Shown here piece after piece: positions 1 through 7,471 of a DNA stretch of 50,315 bases (positions are counted from its first letter, which is position 1; the number at the start of each line of letters is the position of its first letter). The notes under the pieces were generated by a model that was not told where the DNA came from, searched no databases, and saw only the letters and a program-made list of their open reading frames with translations. This DNA is from an uncultured Legionella sp. Its GTDB lineage: Bacteria; Pseudomonadota; Gammaproteobacteria; Legionellales; Legionellaceae. The position numbers and the translations under genes were made by a program. The stretch covers positions 1 through 50,315 of the forward strand of contig NZ_CALMPD010000256.1 of assembly GCF_937871865.1 (NCBI RefSeq), in the 5' to 3' direction.

Positions 1-2142
1 CGCGATTATTTTGACTACGATGCCGGTGGATTTGAGCCCTGTATTGGTGCCAGAGTCTGGGTGCCTTTTCGCAACCAGACCCGCCTCGGAATCGTAGTTA
101 ACATCCAAGGGGCAAATGAAACGTCAACCAAGTCATTAAAAAGTATTAGCTCGGTCATTGATGAAAAGCCTCTTTTTAATAAAGATTTGCTTGAGCTCTG
201 TTTCTGGATTGGCAACTACTATCAATCTCCATTATCCGAAGTATTACCCTTGGCCATCCCCAAAAAATATCGTCTGGGCGAGCCCTGCCAATTACCAATG
301 GGTGATTTTTATCAATTGACAGTCCCTCTGGAACAGGCAAAAATTAAAATATCAGCGCGTTCTCGTAAGCAGCTGGAATTAATAGAGTTTTTAAATAATC
401 ATTCGGAACCAGTTTCAAAACTCTTATTAACCAAAATGGGATTTAATTCAAGTCAGCTATTGGCTTTAGTCTCGGCGGAGCTTATTTCCCTATCCCAATG
501 CATAGTCATTCCAGAACGGGAAAGTCAAACACTTAGTTCTCCGTTGGCACTAAATCCTGAGCAAGCAATTGCAGTCACTACCATTTTAGGACAACGCACT
601 CAATTTCAATGTTTTTTGTTACAAGGAGTGACTGGTAGTGGCAAAACTGAAGTTTATCTGCAGGTGATTGCACAAGTTCTTGAACAAGGCCAACAGGTTT
701 TAGTTCTGGTTCCAGAAATTGGTTTGACACCCCAATTGCTTGCGCGCTTTACCGCACGATTTAAAGAACCTATTGCTGTCATTCATTCCAACCTGAATGA
801 AACAGAGCGGCAGATAGCCTGGCAATTGGCAAAAGACAATCATGTCAAAATGGTGATTGGCACGCGGGCAGCAGTCTTTACCCCCATGCCAAACTTGGGA
901 TTAATTGTTATAGATGAAGAACATGACAGCTCTTTAAAACAAATGGAAGGCGTGCGCTATTCTGCCCGTGACACCGCATTAATGCGTGCTCATTTAGCCA
1001 ATATCCCCATTATTCTTGGTTCAGCCACCCCCAGCCTGGAAAGCCTGCATAATTGCAAACAAAATAAATACACCTTGCTGCGCTTAAATCATAAAGCCCT
1101 GTCGACAGTGCCCTTGCATTATCAATTAATCGACCTTCGTTCCCAGCAGTTGCAACATGGACTGGCCTCCCCCACTCTGCACGTTATTGCTGAGCATTTA
1201 AACAAGCAAAACCAGGTTTTAGTCTTTATTAATCGTCGAGGTTTTGCTCCAGTATTACTCTGTCATCAATGCGGCTGGATGGCGGATTGCAAAGCCTGTG
1301 ACAGTCATCTGACTCTGCATAGGCAATCAGGTCAAATGATTTGCCATCATTGTGGGTTAACGCAAAGAATGCCCGTTCAATGTAAAAGCTGCCACAGCAA
1401 GGAATTAATACCAGTAGGTGCTGGAACTCAGCGAGTTCACGAATTTCTTAGCCAACATTTTCCCAATACAGAAGTGTTACGCATTGACCGTGACGCGGTT
1501 CGCAAGAAAAACGCGTTGGATGAGCATTTAGAAAAAATAACCAATGGAGAAGCACAACTTATAGTTGGCACTCAAATGCTGGCCAAAGGACATCATTTTC
1601 CCCGTTTATCGCTAGTCGTTGTTCTCGATGCCGATGCCGGACTTTACAATCAGGATTTCAGAGCATTAGAGCATTTAGGGCAATTATTAACTCAGGTGTC
1701 CGGACGGGCAGGAAGAGCAGAGCACGCAGGCCAAGTGCTCATTCAGACCCATCTGCCCAGCCATCCACTACTTAATGTACTTATCAAACAAGGCTATGAT
1801 GAGTTTGCGGAAGCATTACTGACTAATCGTCAGGAAGCCGAATTACCGCCATATCATTATTTAGCGGTGATCAGAGCCCAGGGAAGCTCCGTCAGCAGCG
1901 TTTTAAAATTTTTACATGCCACCAAAGATCAAATCAAAATTCACCCCCTTACCGTTATGGGGCCTGCTCCTGCCCCTCTTCCTCGCAAAGCGAATCAGCA
2001 TCGTATGCAACTATTAATTAAATCCCCATCAAGAAAAGTATTAAAAAGTTCATTGACGCAATTACGTGAGTGGTTAACAATAAATAAACTAAGCAATGGC
2101 GTTCGCTGGAATGTGGACGTTGATCCTATGGATTTATCATGA
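1..2142 (+). CDS. priA: Primosomal protein N' (PriA helicase), 5' end cut off by window
   Basis: PriA is a 3'-5' DNA helicase that reloads the replisome at stalled forks. The frame is open from base 1 and already reads PriA-like sequence (DYFDYDAGGFEPCIGARVWV), so only about a dozen N-terminal residues lie outside the window; the internal GTG at 61 is not the start. The helicase core shows the Walker A motif GVTGSGKTE (near base 630), the DEEH box (IDEEHDSS, near 910), and a zinc region with eight cysteines in CxxC pairs (about 1260-1410) followed by GTQ and QVSGRAGRA helicase motifs. The visible 713 residues fit the usual length of about 730. The stop overlaps the next gene by four bases (ATGA), so the two are translationally coupled. 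Confidence 0.97.
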   Translation, partial: RDYFDYDAGGFEPCIGARVWVPFRNQTRLGIVVNIQGANETSTKSLKSISSVIDEKPLFNKDLLELCFWIGNYYQSPLSEVLPLAIPKKYRLGEPCQLPMGDFYQLTVPLEQAKIKISARSRKQLELIEFLNNHSEPVSKLLLTKMGFNSSQLLALVSAELISLSQCIVIPERESQTLSSPLALNPEQAIAVTTILGQRTQFQCFLLQGVTGSGKTEVYLQVIAQVLEQGQQVLVLVPEIGLTPQLLARFTARFKEPIAVIHSNLNETERQIAWQLAKDNHVKMVIGTRAAVFTPMPNLGLIVIDEEHDSSLKQMEGVRYSARDTALMRAHLANIPIILGSATPSLESLHNCKQNKYTLLRLNHKALSTVPLHYQLIDLRSQQLQHGLASPTLHVIAEHLNKQNQVLVFINRRGFAPVLLCHQCGWMADCKACDSHLTLHRQSGQMICHHCGLTQRMPVQCKSCHSKELIPVGAGTQRVHEFLSQHFPNTEVLRIDRDAVRKKNALDEHLEKITNGEAQLIVGTQMLAKGHHFPRLSLVVVLDADAGLYNQDFRALEHLGQLLTQVSGRAGRAEHAGQVLIQTHLPSHPLLNVLIKQGYDEFAEALLTNRQEAELPPYHYLAVIRAQGSSVSSVLKFLHATKDQIKIHPLTVMGPAPAPLPRKANQHRMQLLIKSPSRKVLKSSLTQLREWLTINKLSNGVRWNVDVDPMDLS

Positions 2143-2537
2143 CCGATAACAAAAAGACCGTTCATCAGAAAACTTTTGACATCGCCTGGGGTGATATGGA
2201 TGCATTAGGCCATGTCAACAATGCCCGCTATTTTGATTATTTTCAGGAAGCTCGGATTGAATGGTTAAGAGATCTGAATATTAACATGACAGAAAGCACG
2301 GGTCCTGTGGTAATTCAGGTAGCCTGTACCTTCCTGAAGCCTGTTGTCTACCCTGCGACGGTGACTATCATCAGCACCGTACACAGTGTAGGCAAGTCCA
2401 GTATGGTCATGGATCACGATCTCTATCAAGATGAAATTCTGATGGCACAAGGAATGAGTAAAGTTGTCTGGGTTGATTATATCCAAGGTAAATCCATACC
2501 ATTACCTGAGATTTTCCGTACATTCGAAGAACAATAG
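2139..2537 (+). CDS. Acyl-CoA thioesterase, hot-dog fold (4HBT/YbgC-like)
   Basis: 132 residues. The N-terminal third carries the 4HBT signature: W-GDMDALGHVNNARYFDYFQEAR, in which the Asp of the DMD motif is the expected catalytic acid and GHVNN caps the long hot-dog helix. Members hydrolyse acyl-CoA thioesters in the cytoplasm; the chain length used here cannot be read from sequence. It starts inside the priA stop codon, so it is probably co-translated. No transporter or fatty-acid gene is adjacent, so the neighbourhood gives no clue to substrate. Family assignment is firm, specific reaction is not. Confidence 0.85.
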   Translation: MTDNKKTVHQKTFDIAWGDMDALGHVNNARYFDYFQEARIEWLRDLNINMTESTGPVVIQVACTFLKPVVYPATVTIISTVHSVGKSSMVMDHDLYQDEILMAQGMSKVVWVDYIQGKSIPLPEIFRTFEEQ

Positions 2538-2778
2538 TACCGCAGGCACATTTTAATTGAGACAAAAGCCGCAATTGCAGCTGTATCCGTTCAGATAATA
2601 GTATCATGTATGGACCCAGCCCTAATCGGTGATAACAAAACAGGTATGACCTCTGCTCTTTCAGAACCTTACAGGAGAAAGAGCGCAAAGCCTATCAGAG
2701 CTCAGGTGCTGACAAAGCACTGAAACAAGAAGCTGTATGCGGCTGCATCTCTATCTCGTTATCTAACAAGTTATTGAA

Positions 2779-4098
2779 TTACTTCTTGCATCCAGGACTG
2801 GGGTCATGTATGACGCTGCCCTGCCGATTGTTATTCTGCATTTGGCCAATAAGAGGTATTGAAAAGAAACCAAGGCTGGAAGGTCTAGCAACCTTTTGAA
2901 AAAAACTTATCTCAATTTGGTCTTGTGGACTGACAGTGGGTTGTTGCATTTGGGCATCGAATACATCCTGCATTGACTCAGCCATAGTACACTCGGTGAT
3001 GGCTTGTTCCAGACCATCGATGTGATGCAATAAAAAATCCAGGGTAAGTGTGCCGAAAAAAGCTTTCCCCTTGGCAATCAGTTCAATTAACTGTAAAGAC
3101 TGTATTTTTAAATCACTAATGTGAAAGACTGTTACCATGTCATAATTCTGAACAGCACCTAGTTCTTCCGTTATTGGATAGCCTATCTGTTGAGCCAACA
3201 CTCTTGCATCACGTATCAGGCCATCTATTATTTGGCTATAATGTAAATACTGAACCGCTTTATTCGCTCGCTCCATAGTCAACCTACTCGTTATAAAAGT
3301 AACCTTATCCTGGATATTGAGGGCTGCTAGACGGGACTCTAAATCCACTCTAGAGAGACTTGCCAGAGCATGCTCTGTATTGATTCCCAAAATGCTTATA
3401 TCATTATTAATGTAGTCCTTAAAGTGAGTAAGAATCATTCTAAATGGAAGCAATAAAGAACGGTCCGCACACATAAAATGACCTGATTTATGAGATAGAG
3501 ACGCAATGGAAACAACGTCGCCGACACGCGTAAAACGGATAGCTCCCGCTGCCATACAATGCCCCATTGCCCCCTCTTTTCCGTAAGCAGTCTGCCCATG
3601 AGACATAGTATATTGGTCATCGCCATATGAAAACAGAGTCAAGATGGAGTGTTCCTCATAGCCACGACGCATAATAAACCGAAATATAATGGATTCTTTA
3701 TCCTTTAAAACAGTGAGCAACTTTTTTAAGTTATCAATATCAAAACGTAAAAATTTTAGGGATTTATCTATACGATCATCATAAGGAACATATTCAGTCA
3801 AATACGGCTTATTGAGATACAATTCGTTAACATGGCGTTCTTTATTAGCTGGCAAAAAAATACGGGCGAGTAAATCTAAATGCTGTTCATCATTTACGCT
3901 ATTATTTGGGCGAGTAAATCCTACGCTATCTGCTCTGTTTGTCGGTGTCGCAGGAGGAGAAACATCAAAGTATCGCAATTCCACAACTTTTCCTTTCTCT
4001 GGTATTGGAAGAATATTAGATCCGTTGGTATTCATTACAGGAATAACATCGAGCATTAAATTATCTCCATCGACTACAGGCATATCTTTAGGCGGCAT
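2779..4098 (-). CDS. Unknown protein with SGHF motif; effector candidate
   Basis: About 439 residues from ATG at 4098; a GTG at 4116 is also in frame, and neither has a good ribosome site. There is no signal peptide or membrane helix. The N-terminus is proline-rich (DVSPPATPTNRAD). The middle part contains GAMGHCMAAGAIRF followed by SHKSGHFMCADRSLLLPF. This resembles the pattern G-x-(I/L)-x-F ... SGHF/Y-x-P seen in scattered secreted bacterial proteins, but I cannot assign a function. The tail (SSLGFFSIPLIGQM, then NNNRQGSVIHDPSPGCKK) is polar and flexible, as in many Dot/Icm substrates. It stands alone on its strand in an accessory stretch. Effector status is inference. Confidence 0.6.
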   Translation of the reverse strand: MPPKDMPVVDGDNLMLDVIPVMNTNGSNILPIPEKGKVVELRYFDVSPPATPTNRADSVGFTRPNNSVNDEQHLDLLARIFLPANKERHVNELYLNKPYLTEYVPYDDRIDKSLKFLRFDIDNLKKLLTVLKDKESIIFRFIMRRGYEEHSILTLFSYGDDQYTMSHGQTAYGKEGAMGHCMAAGAIRFTRVGDVVSIASLSHKSGHFMCADRSLLLPFRMILTHFKDYINNDISILGINTEHALASLSRVDLESRLAALNIQDKVTFITSRLTMERANKAVQYLHYSQIIDGLIRDARVLAQQIGYPITEELGAVQNYDMVTVFHISDLKIQSLQLIELIAKGKAFFGTLTLDFLLHHIDGLEQAITECTMAESMQDVFDAQMQQPTVSPQDQIEISFFQKVARPSSLGFFSIPLIGQMQNNNRQGSVIHDPSPGCKK

Positions 4099-4215
4099 TT
4101 CTTTACTTCGCTCCACAGGCTAATTTTTTAGCAAAAAAAGAGCCTGAAGATAACAAAAAATAGCCAAAATAGCAATATATAAAGCAACTCCAGGATATGG
4201 CTTGTTACGAATGAG

Positions 4216-4368
4216 ATGTGTGGTAAGCGTTTAAAGAGAGCACTTCCTTTGTGGTTACCTCATTATGAGCCCTTATTGGAGGATGTATTAGCTCAATCTA
4301 TTATTGATGAGTGCGTTCACTACTTCGTGAAGAGCGGTCGTCCTTGGCCTGCCTCGTTCTTTCTCTGA
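4216..4368 (+). other. Possible 50-residue ORF or coding remnant
   Basis: An ATG frame reads MCGKRLKRALPLWLPHYEP, then LLEDVLAQSIIDECVHYFVK, then SGRPWPASFFL and stop. The composition is protein-like (amphipathic helix, no low complexity), but there is no convincing ribosome site and the frame is also open a little upstream of the ATG. It ends just before the 7-bp tandem repeat. It may be the leftover end of a lost gene. Not recognised. Confidence 0.25.
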
Positions 4369-4396
4369 CGGTAGATGGGATTTTTTATCAATTGCC

Positions 4397-4452
4397 ATTG
4401 CTTATTGCTTATTGCTTATTGCTTATTGCTTATTGCTTATTGCTTATTGCTT
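4397..4452 (+). repeat. 7-bp tandem repeat (ATTGCTT)8
   Basis: Eight perfect head-to-tail copies of ATTGCTT with degenerate copies at both ends (ATTGCC before, ATTGGTT after). The unit is not a multiple of three, so a gain or loss of one copy would shift any frame read through it. It lies between a possible small ORF and the 3' end of the CaaX-protein gene. No ribosome site or long frame is clearly attached to it. Confidence 0.95.
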
Positions 4453-4544
4453 ATTGGTTAAGTCACTGCGATAAGAGTTCCGTTGCATTTCTGCTATTAC
4501 TAGTGCGAGTCCATTTTTTTCCGGATAGGCACTAATAAATATGG

Positions 4545-4781
4545 TTAGAAAATTGTACAGCAAGATTGGCTTTTAGATGAATGCCCATCCGCATGTACAC
4601 CTTGAGCATTAAGCAAATTGTCGGTATTGTTGGTTTCGAACACCTTTGACGACTTATTGCTCTCTGTTGTGCGTTTCCCACTAAATAACGTTGGCGAGTA
4701 ATGTTCGTCAAAGGAAGCAGAACCATGCTCGAAACCATGCTCGAAACCATGCTCCGTACTAATATCACTCTTCTCAATCAT
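4545..4781 (-). CDS. Small protein with C-terminal CaaX prenylation box (CTIF); effector candidate
   Basis: 78 residues, ATG at 4781 preceded at good spacing by a strong ribosome site (AGGAGAG). This start is better than the alternative overlapping frame from 4777. The protein is hydrophilic with no signal peptide. A short tandem repeat near the N-terminus (EHGFEHGFEHG) is encoded by about three copies of a 12-bp unit (4724-4755). The last six residues are SCCTIF: Cys75 with T, I, F forms a CaaX box. A terminal Phe or Leu favours geranylgeranylation, and the preceding Cys could be palmitoylated. Several Legionella effectors are known to be lipidated by host prenyltransferases through such boxes. 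Bacteria lack this machinery, so a host-directed role is inferred. The body matches nothing I recognise. Confidence 0.65.
   Translation of the reverse strand: MIEKSDISTEHGFEHGFEHGSASFDEHYSPTLFSGKRTTESNKSSKVFETNNTDNLLNAQGVHADGHSSKSQSCCTIF
4724..4755 (-). repeat. 12-bp in-frame tandem repeat inside the CaaX gene
   Basis: The unit CATGCTCGAAAC occurs twice in full and once in part, giving repeated E-H-G-F in the protein. The unit is a multiple of three, so copy changes would lengthen or shorten the protein without breaking the frame. Confidence 0.85.
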
Positions 4782-5247
4782 ATATTTCTCTCCTATAAGT
4801 ACTACAAATCAAAAAAGAATAATTATAACACAGAAAATAGATGTATGGTTCAAATGATCTGATTTTTGCTCAGGATCCTCATAATCTGTGTCATGGGCAC
4901 CATCAACTAAACTTTTACACCAGGCTATATTTTATTTTCAGGATGATCGTGATGCTGGAAAGGAAGCCGAAAAAATGCCGTTACACGTTGGTACTGATAA
5001 GCATTGGGGTGTGAGTTACCATCGTTTTTAATGACAGCTCTCGAGACGTTTCAAAGCGCTGATTGTATCGAAGGATTGGCGTCAGTTATGAAACTGATGC
5101 GCCAATGATGTATTAAATTTGGCTCTCACGTTAAAAATGTCATTAAAGAGTGAGCGCCTAGACCATCGGATGGCAGCGCCCTGAGAAAAGATATACGGCA
5201 CAAAACGGATTAAGTTGGCGGCTTACTCAGAGCAAGCCGTCATGCCT
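4782..5247. other. Gene-poor stretch with a possible coding remnant
   Basis: The part next to 4781 contains the promoter side of the CaaX gene. On the plus strand a frame without a usable start reads ...QDDRDAGKEAEKMPLHVG then TDKHWGVSYHRF and stops at 5029-5031. It looks protein-like and may be the tail of a lost gene, but I cannot name it. An imperfect inverted repeat (GGCGGCTT ... AAGCCGTC, about 5216-5240) lies just past the stop of the S13 peptidase and could end its transcript, though it has no T-tract. Nothing else seen. Confidence 0.35.
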
Positions 5248-7143
5248 TTAAAAATCACGCCACAAAATGGCTGAGATTGTCCCCTGATCCTGAAATATAT
5301 TAAAGAGCTCTTCAATTGAATTAACGGGTACATTATTTACTACAACGTGATAAGTCAGCTGACGCCCGGATCTGGCATTAATATATCCTGCATATGCCTG
5401 TCCCTTTAATACTTGTCCCACGGCATAAGTGCCTGTTTTTGCATAGACCTGACCAGTTGCCCCAATAAGAGAAGGATCTGCCTGAAAATCTTTAACCGCG
5501 CTAAGAGTGCCATCAACACCCATAATTGGCAAAGCATGAAAAAAAGCAGGGAAAGTAAGGGGTTGTCTCATAATCTGCAGCCATTTAACTACTGCGTTAT
5601 TCGTTGCAAGAGTATCTCCAGAGCCACTGCCATTAACAAACAGGAATTGATCTCCAGGGATGCCGTACTGATTCACCAGCATATTGCGTTCGACCACCAG
5701 GGCATCAGCCATGTTATTGACACCTTGTGTTAAGCCAAACAGAACAAAAATAGTATCAGAACCCACGTTATAGCTTGTTTTTAAAACAAATTTTGCAAAT
5801 TGAGAAAAGGGAAGTGAAACCAGCTCTGTAACAGGCATATAAACGCCTGCTGGCGGGACCGGGTTTTGAGCTACAGGAGCAGCATTAATGACTACACCAG
5901 ACGCAACCAGCGACTCGATAAACACCGTACGTGCATAATTTGCAGGCTGCACTATCCGAAACGTTTGCACTAATGGAAATGCATTGGTAATAGGAGGAAT
6001 AAAATCAATAGGCAAATTTCCTGAAACAGTACCGATGCACGGAGTAGTTCCTATACAAGCAGGAAGGAAAGGATTCAGAGTGTAAGTTGGCTCTGTGCCT
6101 GGACCTGAAGTCATCAACGTTGAATTCACGGTGAATGCTGCTGAAACCGGTCTTGTATCAACAATTGCCGGAGTTCCTAAACTCGAAGGGCTCATAGAAA
6201 CATCAACCAGATCATCATTAACAAAAATGGCAGAGACATCATATTCACCATTAAAATTAAAGGGTACAAACAAGCGATCATCTATAATCACTTCACCTGT
6301 GACTTCCCTGATACCAAAATTATATACTTGTTGCGCGAGATAGTTATAACCGGCCAGGGGATTGGGTGTAGTGAGCACAGCATTCCCAGCTGCTTGTGCG
6401 ATACTATGATCAGGATCAGTATAAGCTATTGTATTATTGGGTAAATTCCGTCCGCCCATGGTGATATCACCGCTCGCAGTAAGAATTAAATCACCATGCA
6501 ATACGCCATTATTATCAATCACACCCTGGTAGCTAACCGGAGTGCGAAACCTGAAGTGTTCACCAACCTGGAGAAGGTATTCTCCAATCGAAAAAAGCTT
6601 CCTTATGGAGCCGACAAAAAAATTGTAATTGCTGTTTAAATCAATTAATACCTCACCGGTATTACTGTCAATAACCCGCATACCCCATATCGAATTTTTA
6701 TAGATAGGCTTTGCTAAAATTGCATCTATCTCAGGACTTTTGCGAATAGAAATAAAATCAGACGACGAAGGTAGAGAACAATAAACTGGATAACTCAAAC
6801 TGTGACAAATTTTGGGTCCCCAATTTATTCCCAAAGGCATTAATGCAGTATTGATGCCTAAAATGAGAGTACAACTTTCCCCAGGATTCAAATCAAACGA
6901 CACCCCACAGCTGCCTGCTTCATTGGTTATTTGAGTCACCCCGAAAGGAAGATTAACCACCCCATTATTCAGCAAGCTAAAACCGGCATTATTGACTACC
7001 GAATAAACAGCACGCAGGCTATCGCCATCAACCACCACTTGCGGGGCTTTAACACGCGCAACAATATTAAAAATAGCCTCTGCCGCATGAGAAAGAAAGG
7101 GGCACATCAAACTGGCGATCAATACAAATTTAAACCGTTTCAT
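5248..7143 (-). CDS. S13-family D-alanyl-D-alanine carboxypeptidase/endopeptidase (PBP4-like) with extra N-terminal module
   Basis: 631 residues. Residues 1-20 form a signal peptide, so it acts in the periplasm or outside the cell. All three penicillin-binding motifs of the S13 (DacB/PBP4) family are present: SxxK as SIRK (Ser179-Lys182), SxN as SYN (457-459) and KTG (569-571, in YAKTGTYA). The spacing and the GEHFRFRT segment after the active serine also fit. Such enzymes trim peptidoglycan pentapeptides or cut cross-links. Unusual is the region of about 100 residues before the catalytic domain. It holds a GSCG ... NPGESCTLILGIN cysteine motif of the type found in secreted Legionella beta-sandwich repeats, plus further cysteines (113, 122). 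E. coli PBP4 (about 477 residues) lacks this. Confidence 0.85.
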   Translation of the reverse strand: MKRFKFVLIASLMCPFLSHAAEAIFNIVARVKAPQVVVDGDSLRAVYSVVNNAGFSLLNNGVVNLPFGVTQITNEAGSCGVSFDLNPGESCTLILGINTALMPLGINWGPKICHSLSYPVYCSLPSSSDFISIRKSPEIDAILAKPIYKNSIWGMRVIDSNTGEVLIDLNSNYNFFVGSIRKLFSIGEYLLQVGEHFRFRTPVSYQGVIDNNGVLHGDLILTASGDITMGGRNLPNNTIAYTDPDHSIAQAAGNAVLTTPNPLAGYNYLAQQVYNFGIREVTGEVIIDDRLFVPFNFNGEYDVSAIFVNDDLVDVSMSPSSLGTPAIVDTRPVSAAFTVNSTLMTSGPGTEPTYTLNPFLPACIGTTPCIGTVSGNLPIDFIPPITNAFPLVQTFRIVQPANYARTVFIESLVASGVVINAAPVAQNPVPPAGVYMPVTELVSLPFSQFAKFVLKTSYNVGSDTIFVLFGLTQGVNNMADALVVERNMLVNQYGIPGDQFLFVNGSGSGDTLATNNAVVKWLQIMRQPLTFPAFFHALPIMGVDGTLSAVKDFQADPSLIGATGQVYAKTGTYAVGQVLKGQAYAGYINARSGRQLTYHVVVNNVPVNSIEELFNIFQDQGTISAILWRDF

Positions 7144-7471
7144 AAAATATTCGTCCTATTAATTAACTGAGTAGTAAACAGACCTGATGGCTTATAAAAA
7201 TGCTGCATGGGTAACTCCAGGGCTAAAAGATTTCCCCAAACTCAATGTTACTGTCTTTGTGTGCTCGAAATCAGAAGCATAAAAGGAATTAATAAGAAAA
7301 AACAGAACGGGTTTTATCCAATGTAAACGTGCCATTTACTTCCTCGGTCAGTTTTTTTTATATTTGCAATATATACTTTTTCAGTATAACACCGTGCAAT
7401 ACACATCAAACAACAATGATCACCTTATTGGTAGTTTTTTCTATTGATGCAGTCTATAGCAATACGATAAT
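7144..7471. other. Region between S13 peptidase and HD-GYP gene
   Basis: Holds the 47-residue secreted ORF (7192-7335). The rest, about 7336-7471, is AT-rich and probably contains the promoter for the short ORF and the S13 gene. I see no further coding sequence. Confidence 0.5.
7192..7335 (-). CDS. Short secreted ORF, possibly a truncated outer-membrane protein
   Basis: A 47-residue frame starting at ATG 7335 with GAGGA five or six bases upstream. It opens with a signal peptide (MARLHWIKPVLFFLINSFYA, cut before SDF). The mature part is only 27 residues (EHTKTVTLSLGKSFSPGVTH...) and resembles the first strand of beta-barrel proteins common in Legionella, which start with a similar T-V-T-x-x-x-G pattern. 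It may therefore be an N-terminal remnant that now stops early. It lies 48 bp upstream of the S13 peptidase on the same strand and could share its promoter. Identity uncertain. Confidence 0.4.
   Translation of the reverse strand: MARLHWIKPVLFFLINSFYASDFEHTKTVTLSLGKSFSPGVTHAAFL

Larger units (their letters stand above)
4099..4544. other. Gene-poor stretch between the SGHF protein and the CaaX protein
   Basis: Apart from the possible 50-residue ORF (4216-4368) and the 7-bp tandem repeat (4397-4452), I see nothing convincing here. The sequence next to 4098 must hold the promoter of the minus-strand gene, but no clear -35/-10 pair stands out. Confidence 0.5.

Noticed and set aside
2538..2778. 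Possible gene or terminator between the thioesterase and the SGHF protein
   Set aside because: Only a weak imperfect inverted repeat (TCAGGTGCT ... AGCACTGA) and no frame with a start; nothing supportable.
2779..4116. C-terminal GCKK and the SCKGYA tail of the 34807 gene as lipidation signals
   Set aside because: The Cys is not four residues from the end in either protein, so no CaaX box; only the 4545-4781 gene has one.
4532..4777. Alternative frame with repeats MVSSMVSSMV over the CaaX gene
   Set aside because: It uses the 12-bp repeat in another frame but has a poorer start; the ribosome site fits the 4781 start.
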